DNA of 64,000 bases, from positions 5,394,001 to 5,458,000 of the forward strand of contig OW818698.1 of NCBI GenBank assembly GCA_942493375.1, in the 5' to 3' direction. The translations under genes were made by a program, and so were the position numbers. The first letter of the stretch is position 1; the number at the start of each line of letters is the position of its first letter. Of the stretch, positions 18,197 through 26,744 are shown in pieces. Origin of the DNA: G942493375 sp942493375. Its GTDB lineage: Bacteria; Armatimonadota; UBA5829. A model generated the notes under the pieces. It was not told the DNA's origin. It did no database searches and saw only the letters and a list, made by a program, of their open reading frames with translations.

Positions 18197-21100
18197 ATGA
18201 TACGGAAGTCAGTTTTAGCGGTTCTAATAGTAATGCTGTTGCCGCTGTGCAGCCACAGCGCCGGTTTAGTCCTTTCAAACAGCATGGACAACCTGCATGG
18301 CAATTGGCAATTCAAAACAGACCCGAGTATTACCGGAGAGCGTGAGGGCTGGCAGTTGCCTGCTTTTAATGATAAAAACTGGCGGACCTTAGCCGTCCCG
18401 GCATCCTGGGAATCGCAGGGAATCACCGAATATGATGGAACAGCGTGGTACAGACTGTGGTTTATCGTTCCAGCAAACTGGGCTGGACAGGAGTTAATTC
18501 TCAGCATGCCCAGTGTAGATGACATGGACCGCACGTTTTTCAATGGCAAGCTGATAGGTGAGACCGGCAAGAATTTTAAGGTCCCTGTACTCGTGCAGAG
18601 GAGATATAAGATCAAACCAGCTCTGGTCAAACCCGGTAAGGAAAATGTGCTGGCAGTCAGAGTGTTCGACAGTGGAGGACCGGGTGGTATCTCAGGTTCC
18701 CCTGTGTTTCTGCTTCCTTTGAAATCCCTCAGCGTGCCTCTAAAACTCCCAACTGCAGATAGACCGCTTGCTGCCAGATTCGCAAATCCGCCTGCTAACT
18801 CTCGGATTTTGAAGATAATCCACTCCTGGCCGGATGCAGCAGAAGCTCAGAGCATGCTCATCCGTTCGCTCATTTCCACCGGCTTCGGGGGAGTAGTCTG
18901 TAATGTATCCTTCACAGATTATTTGAAAAGTGAAGACCGCTGGAAAGACTTCGTCCGCGCCGTCACTGCAGCCAAAAAATCAGGAATGACGATGTGGATA
19001 TACGACGAAAAGGGATATCCATCAGGCACAGCAGGCGGACTTACAATGCAGGGAAATCCTGAATGGGAAGTCCAGGGACTTCTCTCTAATGACACTGTGA
19101 CCGATGGTGGAGTGGTAAATGTCAAAGTACCATTAGGAAAACTTGTACTCGCAGCTGCATTTCCCGAATCGCAGGGACAGATAGACCCTTCAAAGCCCAT
19201 CGACCTCTCCTCTTCAATAAGTAATCAGCAGCTGACCTGGCAGGCACCTGCTGGTCGCTGGCATATAATGCTAGTCACAAATGACCGCTTGTTTGACCAT
19301 ACATATAATTCTGCCAGCCTCGGGGACAAGCTGCCTTATATCAACCTGCTGATGCCGGAGCCGACCGCCAGATTTATCGAACTTACGCATCAGGCCTATG
19401 CAAACCACCTGGGGGATGATCTGGGCAAGTGGTTCGTTTCTACATTCACTGATGAACCTTCCCTGATGAATAGCTTCTTGCCAGGTTCCGAGTTTCGTGG
19501 GCTTCCCTGGGCACCTAATCTACCGGCTGAGTTCAAAAAACGCCATGGTTATGATTTAGAGCCTCTGATCCCTCTCCTGCTCGCTGAATCAGGTTCCAAG
19601 GGTAAGAAAGTCCGATACGATTTCTGGCAGACCATTGGGGAGCTGGTTACGGAGAACTACTTCGGTCAGATTCAGGACTTCTGCCAAAAGCACAACTTCG
19701 CTTCCGGAGGGCATCTAGTGCAGGAGGAGCCTATCCTCGACCATGTAGCTTGTTATGGCAACTTCTTCAGCTGTATCCGCAGGTTGGACGCTCCCAGCAT
19801 GGACTGTCTAACCAGCTCTCCTCCTGAGGTTCCCTGGCAGGTTGCAAGGTTGATCAGCAGCATAGCAGAACTTGAAGGCAAGACTGTAACAATGTGCGAG
19901 ACCTCGGACTTCGGGCAGGTTTACAGAACTGGAGCGGACAAACGTCCTTTGGTTAATGTAACTGAAGCCGAAATCCGGGGCACTTGCAACCGACTTATGC
20001 TGGGTGGAATTAACACAATCACAAGCTACTATACCTTTAACGGCATTACAGGAGATCAACTCCGCAGGATCAACGAATGGGTAGGCAGGTGTAACACTAT
20101 GCTTGCAGGTGGATATCGCACCGCTGATATCGCTGTCCTCTATCCAGCAGAGAGCATCTGGCCCAGGTTCATCCCTGCACGCGTCGGGCCATCAGACAAC
20201 CCTTCAGCAAACCAGGTAAGTCAGGCATATGATGCAGTAGCTGCAACTCTTTACGCAGCAGATCGCGATTTCTCATATGTTGATGTCCCTGCACTGGACA
20301 AAGCCACAGTTGATAAAGGAGCATTTGCTCACGGTGAACTCAACTGGAGAGTCCTGGTGCTTCCCGCAGTCGATACCCTCCCTATCAAGGCCTGGGAGAA
20401 AATTGCAGCATTCTGGAAGTCCGGAGGAGTTGTGATAGCAGCAGGCGCGCTTCCGCAGAACAGCGAGTCTGAGTTCCCATCTGCACGCGTAACAGAATTA
20501 GCTGCTGAGATCTTCGGCAATCCTACTGGAATAAGTGTGTCCGTAAATCCTGCAGGCGGAGTAGCGATCTATATGCCCAAAGGCAGCGAATCAATGCTGG
20601 CAACAGTGATCGATACCGTGTTGGAAAAGGATATAAAGCTTCCCGGCTCCCGAACTCCGATCCGTTCAACTCACCGAAGAATAAACGGATACGACCTTTA
20701 CTTTGTCATCAACGACAGCTCTGCTCCCTGGGAGGGATCCATCGATCTGCTGGGAAATGGTCCAGGCGAAAACTGGGATCCTGCAACAGGTAAAACAACC
20801 GCAATAGCATCTGGTAAATCCATCAATCTTAAGCTTGGACCATACGGTGGTACCATCTACCGGTTTAAATCTGCAATGAGACCTCAGCGGATAACTGCAG
20901 CCAGTGGTGTAATGCCAAAACCGATTTCCACACCGCTTCCAACCGTAGAACCTGCAATAGCAGCAGGAGAGTTCGTCCGTGCCACAGTCGAACAGGATAA
21001 ATCCCACGGTACCTCAGAAATACCTGCATGGCACACCTCAGCAACTATCACCAGGAGCAAGGTAGATACTTTCTCAATGCTTGCCTTTAACTATCCGAAA

Positions 21101-21433
21101 GCTCTTGACCTTAGCAAAGCCGAATATATATCCATTGATGCCTGGATGCCGGAGAACCAGAGCATAGCAACAAAGCTCCTGATGATAGTCCGGGACAGTG
21201 CCGGCGCCGAATACTATGTAGACACCGGTATCTCCCTGAACTCCGCAGGCCACAACCAGGTATCTATCCCGATCAACCGCCTCCAGCCAGCCCCCTGGGC
21301 AACAGGCAAAGGAGACCTAAACCTGAAATCAATCAACACAATAGTAGTAGGCTGGGGAGGATACCTGGGAATAGAAGGAGAAAAACTAGACTACACCCTC
21401 GCCATCCCGCAGACCGGGATATTGGGGGAATAG
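18197..21433 (+). CDS. Secreted glycosidase with GH2-like sugar-binding domain and GH106-like catalytic region
   Basis: Signal peptide (VLAVLIVMLLPLCSHSAG), then a GH2-type sugar-binding jelly roll at ~30-175 (LHGNWQFKTDP, VPASWESQGI, TAWYRLWF, DRTFFNGKLIGETG), followed by a barrel that resembles GH106 (MTMWIYDEKGYPSG, STFTDEPSLMNSF, GGHLVQEEPILDHV, TMCETSDFGQ) and a C-terminal beta-sandwich (~950-1079) like a carbohydrate-binding module. The TTG opening the frame at 18185 is rejected: ATG 18197 has GAGG 6 bases upstream. It is transcribed away from the GH2 gene. Glutamates in DEP and ETSDFG are candidate catalytic residues by inference only. Substrate probably a rhamnose-containing or related glycan. 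Confidence 0.7.
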   Translation: MIRKSVLAVLIVMLLPLCSHSAGLVLSNSMDNLHGNWQFKTDPSITGEREGWQLPAFNDKNWRTLAVPASWESQGITEYDGTAWYRLWFIVPANWAGQELILSMPSVDDMDRTFFNGKLIGETGKNFKVPVLVQRRYKIKPALVKPGKENVLAVRVFDSGGPGGISGSPVFLLPLKSLSVPLKLPTADRPLAARFANPPANSRILKIIHSWPDAAEAQSMLIRSLISTGFGGVVCNVSFTDYLKSEDRWKDFVRAVTAAKKSGMTMWIYDEKGYPSGTAGGLTMQGNPEWEVQGLLSNDTVTDGGVVNVKVPLGKLVLAAAFPESQGQIDPSKPIDLSSSISNQQLTWQAPAGRWHIMLVTNDRLFDHTYNSASLGDKLPYINLLMPEPTARFIELTHQAYANHLGDDLGKWFVSTFTDEPSLMNSFLPGSEFRGLPWAPNLPAEFKKRHGYDLEPLIPLLLAESGSKGKKVRYDFWQTIGELVTENYFGQIQDFCQKHNFASGGHLVQEEPILDHVACYGNFFSCIRRLDAPSMDCLTSSPPEVPWQVARLISSIAELEGKTVTMCETSDFGQVYRTGADKRPLVNVTEAEIRGTCNRLMLGGINTITSYYTFNGITGDQLRRINEWVGRCNTMLAGGYRTADIAVLYPAESIWPRFIPARVGPSDNPSANQVSQAYDAVAATLYAADRDFSYVDVPALDKATVDKGAFAHGELNWRVLVLPAVDTLPIKAWEKIAAFWKSGGVVIAAGALPQNSESEFPSARVTELAAEIFGNPTGISVSVNPAGGVAIYMPKGSESMLATVIDTVLEKDIKLPGSRTPIRSTHRRINGYDLYFVINDSSAPWEGSIDLLGNGPGENWDPATGKTTAIASGKSINLKLGPYGGTIYRFKSAMRPQRITAASGVMPKPISTPLPTVEPAIAAGEFVRATVEQDKSHGTSEIPAWHTSATITRSKVDTFSMLAFNYPKALDLSKAEYISIDAWMPENQSIATKLLMIVRDSAGAEYYVDTGISLNSAGHNQVSIPINRLQPAPWATGKGDLNLKSINTIVVGWGGYLGIEGEKLDYTLAIPQTGILGE

Positions 21434-21474
21434 GCTGGATATTGGGACCGTACTAGCAATAAATATGCGTTAAT

Positions 21475-21518
21475 CAATTTCCCCCTTGGAGAAGGGGGTT
21501 AGGGGGATTGATTCCCTT
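21475..21518. repeat. Dispersed repeat F7, copy 2
   Basis: CAATTTCCCCCTTGGAGAAG followed by GGGGTTAGGGGGATTGATTC; differs from the 12561 copy at only a few bases. It forms a short stem-loop and may end the transcript of the preceding glycosidase. Confidence 0.8.
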
Positions 21519-21556
21519 CCTTACAAAACAAAATCGACCATTCAAGGAAATATGCA

Positions 21557-22507
21557 TTGGAAGATGACCTTTTTATATTGATAGGAATAGGCGTGCTTTG
21601 GTTGATACCCGTCATACTATGTATGTTCATCGCCCGGTCTAAACGTCGAAAATGGTATTGGTTTGCACCCCTGGGTATATTGTCTTGGGCTGGTGTAATG
21701 ATTGCTGGCTACATTTCCCCATCAAAACCTGAGCCTGAAGTCACCGAAGACATCAAACTGGCTTCCAAAGACGTCCGATTAACCTGGGGAAAACCCCCCG
21801 TTGATTTTGTTCCTGTAGATTTCTTGAATGTGGAAATACGGCTCCCTTATGATTCTCCGCTTTCGGATGTCCAATGTGCCAGTGAAGCATTGCGGTTAAA
21901 AGCTGCTCGAGTCGGAGCTAATGCGGTGCAGTTGGTAGAATACTTCGTAGTAAAGACATCATGGCTGACGCTCAATCATGAACGAATCATGCGAGCTCAG
22001 GGACAGGCTATCCGTGTATGGTCAAACGAACTATCCAATGTCCCATGCGATGCAGAGTTATTAGGTGAATACATGCATATGGATGATCCTGATCGAGTGT
22101 TGACGAGTGCCCTTCGAACTAGAGGATGTATCAGTATCTGCTGGGCAATAGTCAACTCGATTATGGTCTACTATCAGTCACTTCATCTGGGAGCAAATGA
22201 AAGACTGGTTATTCCTCCAGTTGTGATCTATGTACTATCTGCTTGCATGTTTATATTTGGCATTGTTGGTATGTTCAAACGCTGGCTTATACTACTACCT
22301 TTACATGGTCTTGTGGGCATTACTGTAGGTGTTTTGAATTTGATCAGTGGAACATATCATTTGGGGATTGTTCAAATTCTCGCAGGTCTTGAAACTGGTG
22401 TGGCAGCCCCTGCTGGGGTGATTAATCTTATGTTTGAGGAATACAACAAACGTATGGCATTGCTATCTGCAGAGGATGATGATGTTCTAGAGGATGATGC
22501 AACATAA
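21557..22507 (+). CDS. Membrane protein of unknown function
   Basis: I do not recognise this 316-residue protein. Two N-terminal membrane segments (FILIGIGVLWLIPVILCMFIA and WFAPLGILSWAGVMIAGYI) are followed by a soluble domain of ~130 residues containing an ASEALRLKAARVGANAVQLVEYFV helix-strand stretch that recalls YbjQ-like lipid or metal domains, then about four more membrane segments and an acidic tail (EDDDVLEDD). TTG 21557 is supported by AAGGAA at 21545-21550. It stands between two glycosidase genes on the same strand but is spaced from both by repeat-rich gaps. Confidence 0.6.
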   Translation: MEDDLFILIGIGVLWLIPVILCMFIARSKRRKWYWFAPLGILSWAGVMIAGYISPSKPEPEVTEDIKLASKDVRLTWGKPPVDFVPVDFLNVEIRLPYDSPLSDVQCASEALRLKAARVGANAVQLVEYFVVKTSWLTLNHERIMRAQGQAIRVWSNELSNVPCDAELLGEYMHMDDPDRVLTSALRTRGCISICWAIVNSIMVYYQSLHLGANERLVIPPVVIYVLSACMFIFGIVGMFKRWLILLPLHGLVGITVGVLNLISGTYHLGIVQILAGLETGVAAPAGVINLMFEEYNKRMALLSAEDDDVLEDDAT

Positions 22508-22562
22508 CCTGTAGGATAATGCCCACAATACACCGATGCAACCCCAAAAAATATCTCCATTC

Positions 22563-22632
22563 CCGTCAATCTTGTTAATCCTGTCAAAAAATCCCTTCCC
22601 ATAATCTGCGAAAATCTGCGAAATCTGCGGAT
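22563..22632. repeat. Composite of dispersed repeats F4 and F5
   Basis: 22563-22594 matches the right arm of the 12477-12709 element (CTTGTTAATCCTGTCAAAAA). Directly after it 22603-22632 is an F5 copy (ATCTGCGAAAATCTGCGAAA). Two unrelated dispersed units are therefore stacked in one 212-base gap. Confidence 0.75.
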
Positions 22633-22719
22633 AATTATTTTCTATGACCTTCACTTGCAGTATAACCTTATTTCTGCTAATCTACCTCTATTACCGTATA
22701 AGCCAAAAGGAGACCGACA

Positions 22720-25700
22720 TTGGAAAAATCCGGGTTTCTGCTATTTACTATCTGTATATCTTTCTTATTAGCCACAAACTGCCTGGCACAGTCAGGGAAA
22801 ATTCAGTTTGATTTCGAGACTGGAGACCTGCAGGGCTGGAAAGTTATTTCAGGAAGCTTTGGGTCGCTGGTCACCGAGCGCAGTGAGTGCCGCAACAGGC
22901 CTGGAGAGAAACTGAACAAGCAGGGGCGTTATTTTCTCAGCACTATAGAGAAAGCTGACGGTAACTATGATGATTCCTTTACAGGCCGTTTGATCTCTCC
23001 CGTTTTCAAGCTCAAAGGCCCGAAAATCACTCTACTTGTCGGTGGTGGTGGACATCCGAATACATATGTCGCTCTGTGCACAATGGATGCTAAAGAGGTG
23101 CTCCTTGCGCGTGGATCATTTGATGAGCATTTCAACGAGATCACCTGGGACGCCAAAGCCTATGTCGGTAAGAACGTCTTCTTGATGGTAGTAGATGAAG
23201 TTAACGGCAGCTGGGGGCATGTAACTCTGGATGATATTCAAGCTGACGGGGAAATAGTTCAGGTCTCGACGGACAAAATAGTCCATGCAATTGCCAGCAA
23301 AGCCAAACGCGGACAAATCGACCGTAATGCATTCATAATCGAACGCAAAAAACTTAGAGACCAATTGAACTCTCCAAAAGTTCTCTTTGCCAGAGGCTCT
23401 TCCAAAGTCTATTCCGGTAAATCGCTGGACGCAATCAGTATGCCTGTCGGAGGGATTGGCGCTGGTTGTATTCAGGTCAATGGATACGGTGAAATGGCGC
23501 TCTGGCAGATATTCAATAACTACCTGAGCACAAAAGTTCCAGAGAGTCTGCTGGCTGTCCGCATAAAATCAGGTGAAACAATAGTTACAAGAGCCTTGCA
23601 GACTACTGATGTTGGCAATCTAAAAGGAATGGGTTCGGTTCAGATGAAAGCTGAATATCCGTTTGCCTGGTATGATTTCAAGGACAAATCAGTCCCGGTC
23701 TCTGTAAAGATGGAAGTCTACAGCCCTTTCATTCCCATGAACGCCAAAGACTCCGCCATACCATGCGCAATCTTCAGAGTTACTCTGGTCAACAAGACTT
23801 CGCACACTGTCGAAGCATCAGTCCTGCAGTCCCAGCAGAATGCAGTCGGATTCGATGGACTGCATATGATAGAGGGCCGTTCGCATGTCGGCTACGGTGG
23901 AAACATCAACCAGTTGACTCATTCTAAAAACGAGACCATCCTGTCGATGTCATCCAAAACAGGACCTATCGCTGGAAACATGGCGCTTGCCTGTTTATCA
24001 GACAATACAACCGGCTGCGCTTCCTATACAAATCTGGATTCTCTGATATCTGATTTTGCATCCGATGGTCGCATATCGGGCCCGGGTTCAAGCTCAGCTT
24101 CTCCCGCAGGAAAAACCGTCAGCGGGGCACTGGCATCCACTGTTACTCTTGCACCCGGTGCCAGTAAGACCATCACATTTGCCCTCACCTGGTATTTCCC
24201 TGTAGTTGATTATGGCAGCCGGGGGTGGGGTGGAGCCAGCAACATGTATTTCAACTGGTGGAATGATGCCTCAGATGTCGCTCGCTATGTAAGCACAAAT
24301 CACACCAGGCTCTACGACCAGTCCCGGTTGTATCACGACACTTTCTACCAGAGCAATATGCCCCAGTATCTGCTGGACAGGATAACCTCACAGGTAGCAA
24401 TTCTCCGCAGTAAAACAGTATTCTGGGCTGCAAATGGATTTATAGGAGCGTTTGAAGGCTGCGGTTCAGGCTCAGGATGCTGCGCAGGCAACTGTGTACA
24501 CGTTTGGCACTATGCTCAGGCGCACGCCAGGCTGTTCCCTGAGATAGGACGCAAGTTCCGGGAACAGGAGTTCACGTTCCAGACTCCGGATGGAGGGATT
24601 CCTCACCGTGAACTCGCTGATTTCACCCCGGCAGCAGATGGTCACCTTGGGGCTATCCTGGGATCTTATCGCGAATACCTTACCAGTGCAGATGGCAAGT
24701 GGCTCCAGAAAAACTGGCCAAGCATCAAGTCTGCTATGGGTTATGCTGTCAACACCTGGGATAAAGATGAAGACGGGGTTCTGAGCGGTGCCCAATGGAA
24801 CACGCTGGACTCCAATCTTGGAGGCTCCACCACCTGGATCGGCTCTCTATACCTTGCATCCCTTGCAGCGTGTGAGAAAATGGCGCTGCTGCAGAATGAT
24901 CCTGAGTCTGCCAAACGATTCGAAAAAATCCGTACATCAGGTTCTGCAAAACAGGACTCAACCCTGTTCAACGGTGAATATTTCATACAGATTCCCGATG
25001 CCGAAGCCTACAATGACTTCAGAACCGGTTGTTCTATAGACCAGTTACTCGGTCAATGGTGGGCTACGCAGCTTAACCTGGGCGCACTCTACCCCGAAGA
25101 CCACATCCGCACAGCACTTGCTTCACTGTTCAAGAGCAACTTCAAGTCGCCTATGAAAGGCAACCAGCAGGCTCCCAGGCAGTTTGTTGATGAAGAAGAC
25201 TCTGCAATGCAGATGATCACCTGGCCAAAAGGCGGACGACCAGATGGTGCTCATACCACCGTCTATTCCGATGAAGTCATGAGTGGATTCGAATACTCAG
25301 CAGCCGGAGCTATGATCCAGTCCGGACTGCTGCTGGAAGGCTTCAAGATGGTAAAAGCCATCTCCGACCGCTACGATGGTGTCCTGAGAACTAACCTGAC
25401 TGGTGGAGACTGGGCCAGTTGGGGTTACAGTGGAAACCCGTTCGGAGATGATGAGTGCGGCAAATTCTACGCCAGAGCAATGTCTTCCTGGGGCTTGCTC
25501 CTCGCCTGCCAGGGCTTCATATACGACGGCCCAGCAGGTCTGATAGGTTTCCGTCCCACTTGGAATCCCGAAAACCACGCCTCATTCTTCACGGCAGCAG
25601 AAGGTTGGGGATTATTCAAACAGACCAGAAGACCCACAATCCAAACCGGAATCCTGGACCTGAGATATGGCACTCTAACCCTGAACAAATTTACCCTATC

Positions 25701-25866
25701 CGTCCCCAAAACCTGGATCAACACCACCGCCAAAGCCGTCATAAACGGCAAACCAATATCCTGCACCATAGAACAATCAGGGACAGATACAACCGTGGTA
25801 TTCCAGAACACCCAGGCATTAAAACCCGGGAATATCCTGAAAATCACACTGAAGCAGGGAAAATAA
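22720..25866 (+). CDS. Secreted GH116-family glucosidase (GBA2-type, DUF608 domain)
   Basis: Homologous to non-lysosomal glucosylceramidases and bacterial GH116 beta-glucosidases/xylosidases. TTG 22720 has AAAGGAG at proper spacing. Signal peptide (LFTICISFLLATNCLAQ), an N-terminal lectin-like module at ~28-170 (FDFETGDLQGWKVISG), the GBA2 N-terminal domain (ISMPVGGIGAGCIQVNGYG), then the alpha/alpha6 catalytic barrel (DGGIPHRE, QWNTLDSNLGGSTTWIGSLY, GCSIDQLLGQWWA, VYSDEVMSGFEYSAAG). The Glu and Asp of these motifs supply the active site in the family. Length 1048 is longer than usual because of the extra N-terminal module. Confidence 0.82.
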   Translation: MEKSGFLLFTICISFLLATNCLAQSGKIQFDFETGDLQGWKVISGSFGSLVTERSECRNRPGEKLNKQGRYFLSTIEKADGNYDDSFTGRLISPVFKLKGPKITLLVGGGGHPNTYVALCTMDAKEVLLARGSFDEHFNEITWDAKAYVGKNVFLMVVDEVNGSWGHVTLDDIQADGEIVQVSTDKIVHAIASKAKRGQIDRNAFIIERKKLRDQLNSPKVLFARGSSKVYSGKSLDAISMPVGGIGAGCIQVNGYGEMALWQIFNNYLSTKVPESLLAVRIKSGETIVTRALQTTDVGNLKGMGSVQMKAEYPFAWYDFKDKSVPVSVKMEVYSPFIPMNAKDSAIPCAIFRVTLVNKTSHTVEASVLQSQQNAVGFDGLHMIEGRSHVGYGGNINQLTHSKNETILSMSSKTGPIAGNMALACLSDNTTGCASYTNLDSLISDFASDGRISGPGSSSASPAGKTVSGALASTVTLAPGASKTITFALTWYFPVVDYGSRGWGGASNMYFNWWNDASDVARYVSTNHTRLYDQSRLYHDTFYQSNMPQYLLDRITSQVAILRSKTVFWAANGFIGAFEGCGSGSGCCAGNCVHVWHYAQAHARLFPEIGRKFREQEFTFQTPDGGIPHRELADFTPAADGHLGAILGSYREYLTSADGKWLQKNWPSIKSAMGYAVNTWDKDEDGVLSGAQWNTLDSNLGGSTTWIGSLYLASLAACEKMALLQNDPESAKRFEKIRTSGSAKQDSTLFNGEYFIQIPDAEAYNDFRTGCSIDQLLGQWWATQLNLGALYPEDHIRTALASLFKSNFKSPMKGNQQAPRQFVDEEDSAMQMITWPKGGRPDGAHTTVYSDEVMSGFEYSAAGAMIQSGLLLEGFKMVKAISDRYDGVLRTNLTGGDWASWGYSGNPFGDDECGKFYARAMSSWGLLLACQGFIYDGPAGLIGFRPTWNPENHASFFTAAEGWGLFKQTRRPTIQTGILDLRYGTLTLNKFTLSVPKTWINTTAKAVINGKPISCTIEQSGTDTTVVFQNTQALKPGNILKITLKQGK

Positions 25867-25911
25867 ATCAACCACGGAATACATAGAATACACTGAAAAA
25901 ATACAACGCCC

Positions 25912-25947
25912 TCCGTTCGTCCTGAACGCAGTCGAAGGATGAACGGA
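25912..25947. repeat. Palindromic dispersed repeat, family F3
   Basis: Arms TCCGTTCGTCCT (25912-25923) and AGGATGAACGGA (25936-25947) with one mismatch and a GAACGCAGTCGA loop. The same family is the insertion site of the IS110-family element (flanks 53306-53322 and 54977-55016). Confidence 0.75.
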
Positions 25948-26094
25948 GGAGGCCTGTTGGACCGGGTGTTCCAAGATACTGTCCCAATTGCAGGTTGCGC
26001 ACGCATGTAGGCTATTGTATGATTCTTTCCGGTTATAGGGTAGTTGCATTTTGTGTTATATTAACATATCTCAATTTCACGAGTAAGCATAATA

Positions 26095-26646
26095 ATGATA
26101 AAGAAACGATTGTTTACAGATCTGTCTCAGTCTGAATGTCTGCGTTGCATAAAAAAATTAAATAAAGCAGCAGAGCCTAACCGTCAGGTTATTTCTATCA
26201 AAGAGAAGTACAAGCGCTGCTTTATGCCCAGAGCTACACCTGAAGGAAGACACATATATTCCTCTGTAAAAAACAATAATTTCGAAGTTTATATGACTGT
26301 TTGGTATAACATGGCCAATAGGTATGGAGGTGTATGGATGGAAACACAGGATAAATATTCATGTTTGTCTGGCACAGTAATGGAAACGGAAGAAGGATCA
26401 ATACTTGAATATACGATGTTTGACCATTCTTTAGCCGTTCTATTGTTTACTGGAATTTTAGCGATTTTTATGATCTCATGTTTGGTCAAAATCTATTTCT
26501 TACCAGACACTTCTTTGGGACCGTTGCTTATAGTCTATCTTATGAGTTTGTTTCCATTATCTATTGTAGTTAATTTTTTTGTTGGGGCATATAAATGCAG
26601 AAGGGATCTTCAACGCGTTCTCAGAGACATTGTTAATGCCAGTTAA
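26095..26646 (+). CDS. Hypothetical membrane protein
   Basis: A 183-residue protein I cannot assign. A basic cytosolic N-terminal part (~110 residues; KYKRCFMPRATPEGRHIYSS) precedes two membrane segments (LAVLLFTGILAIFMISCLV and LGPLLIVYLMSLFPLSIVVNFF) and a short basic tail. Codon use is more AT-rich than in the glycosidase genes. Start ATG 26095 has only a weak GAG upstream. A hairpin at 26685-26710 separates it from the convergent M56 gene. Confidence 0.5.
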   Translation: MIKKRLFTDLSQSECLRCIKKLNKAAEPNRQVISIKEKYKRCFMPRATPEGRHIYSSVKNNNFEVYMTVWYNMANRYGGVWMETQDKYSCLSGTVMETEEGSILEYTMFDHSLAVLLFTGILAIFMISCLVKIYFLPDTSLGPLLIVYLMSLFPLSIVVNFFVGAYKCRRDLQRVLRDIVNAS

Positions 26647-26684
26647 GATAGAAAGCAACACATTTACAGGTTGTTATTTACGAT

Positions 26685-26710
26685 GGACCGAGTGTTCCAA
26701 AACCCGGTCC
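26685..26710. terminator. Hairpin between convergent genes
   Basis: GGACCGAGT (26685-26693) pairs with ACCCGGTCC (26702-26710) with one mismatch. A related string GGACCGGGTGTTCCAAGA is present after 25955. It may end transcription from both sides; no U-tract. Confidence 0.45.
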
Positions 26711-26744
26711 CAATACCTCGGGCATCCATGTCCGCTGCTCAACG

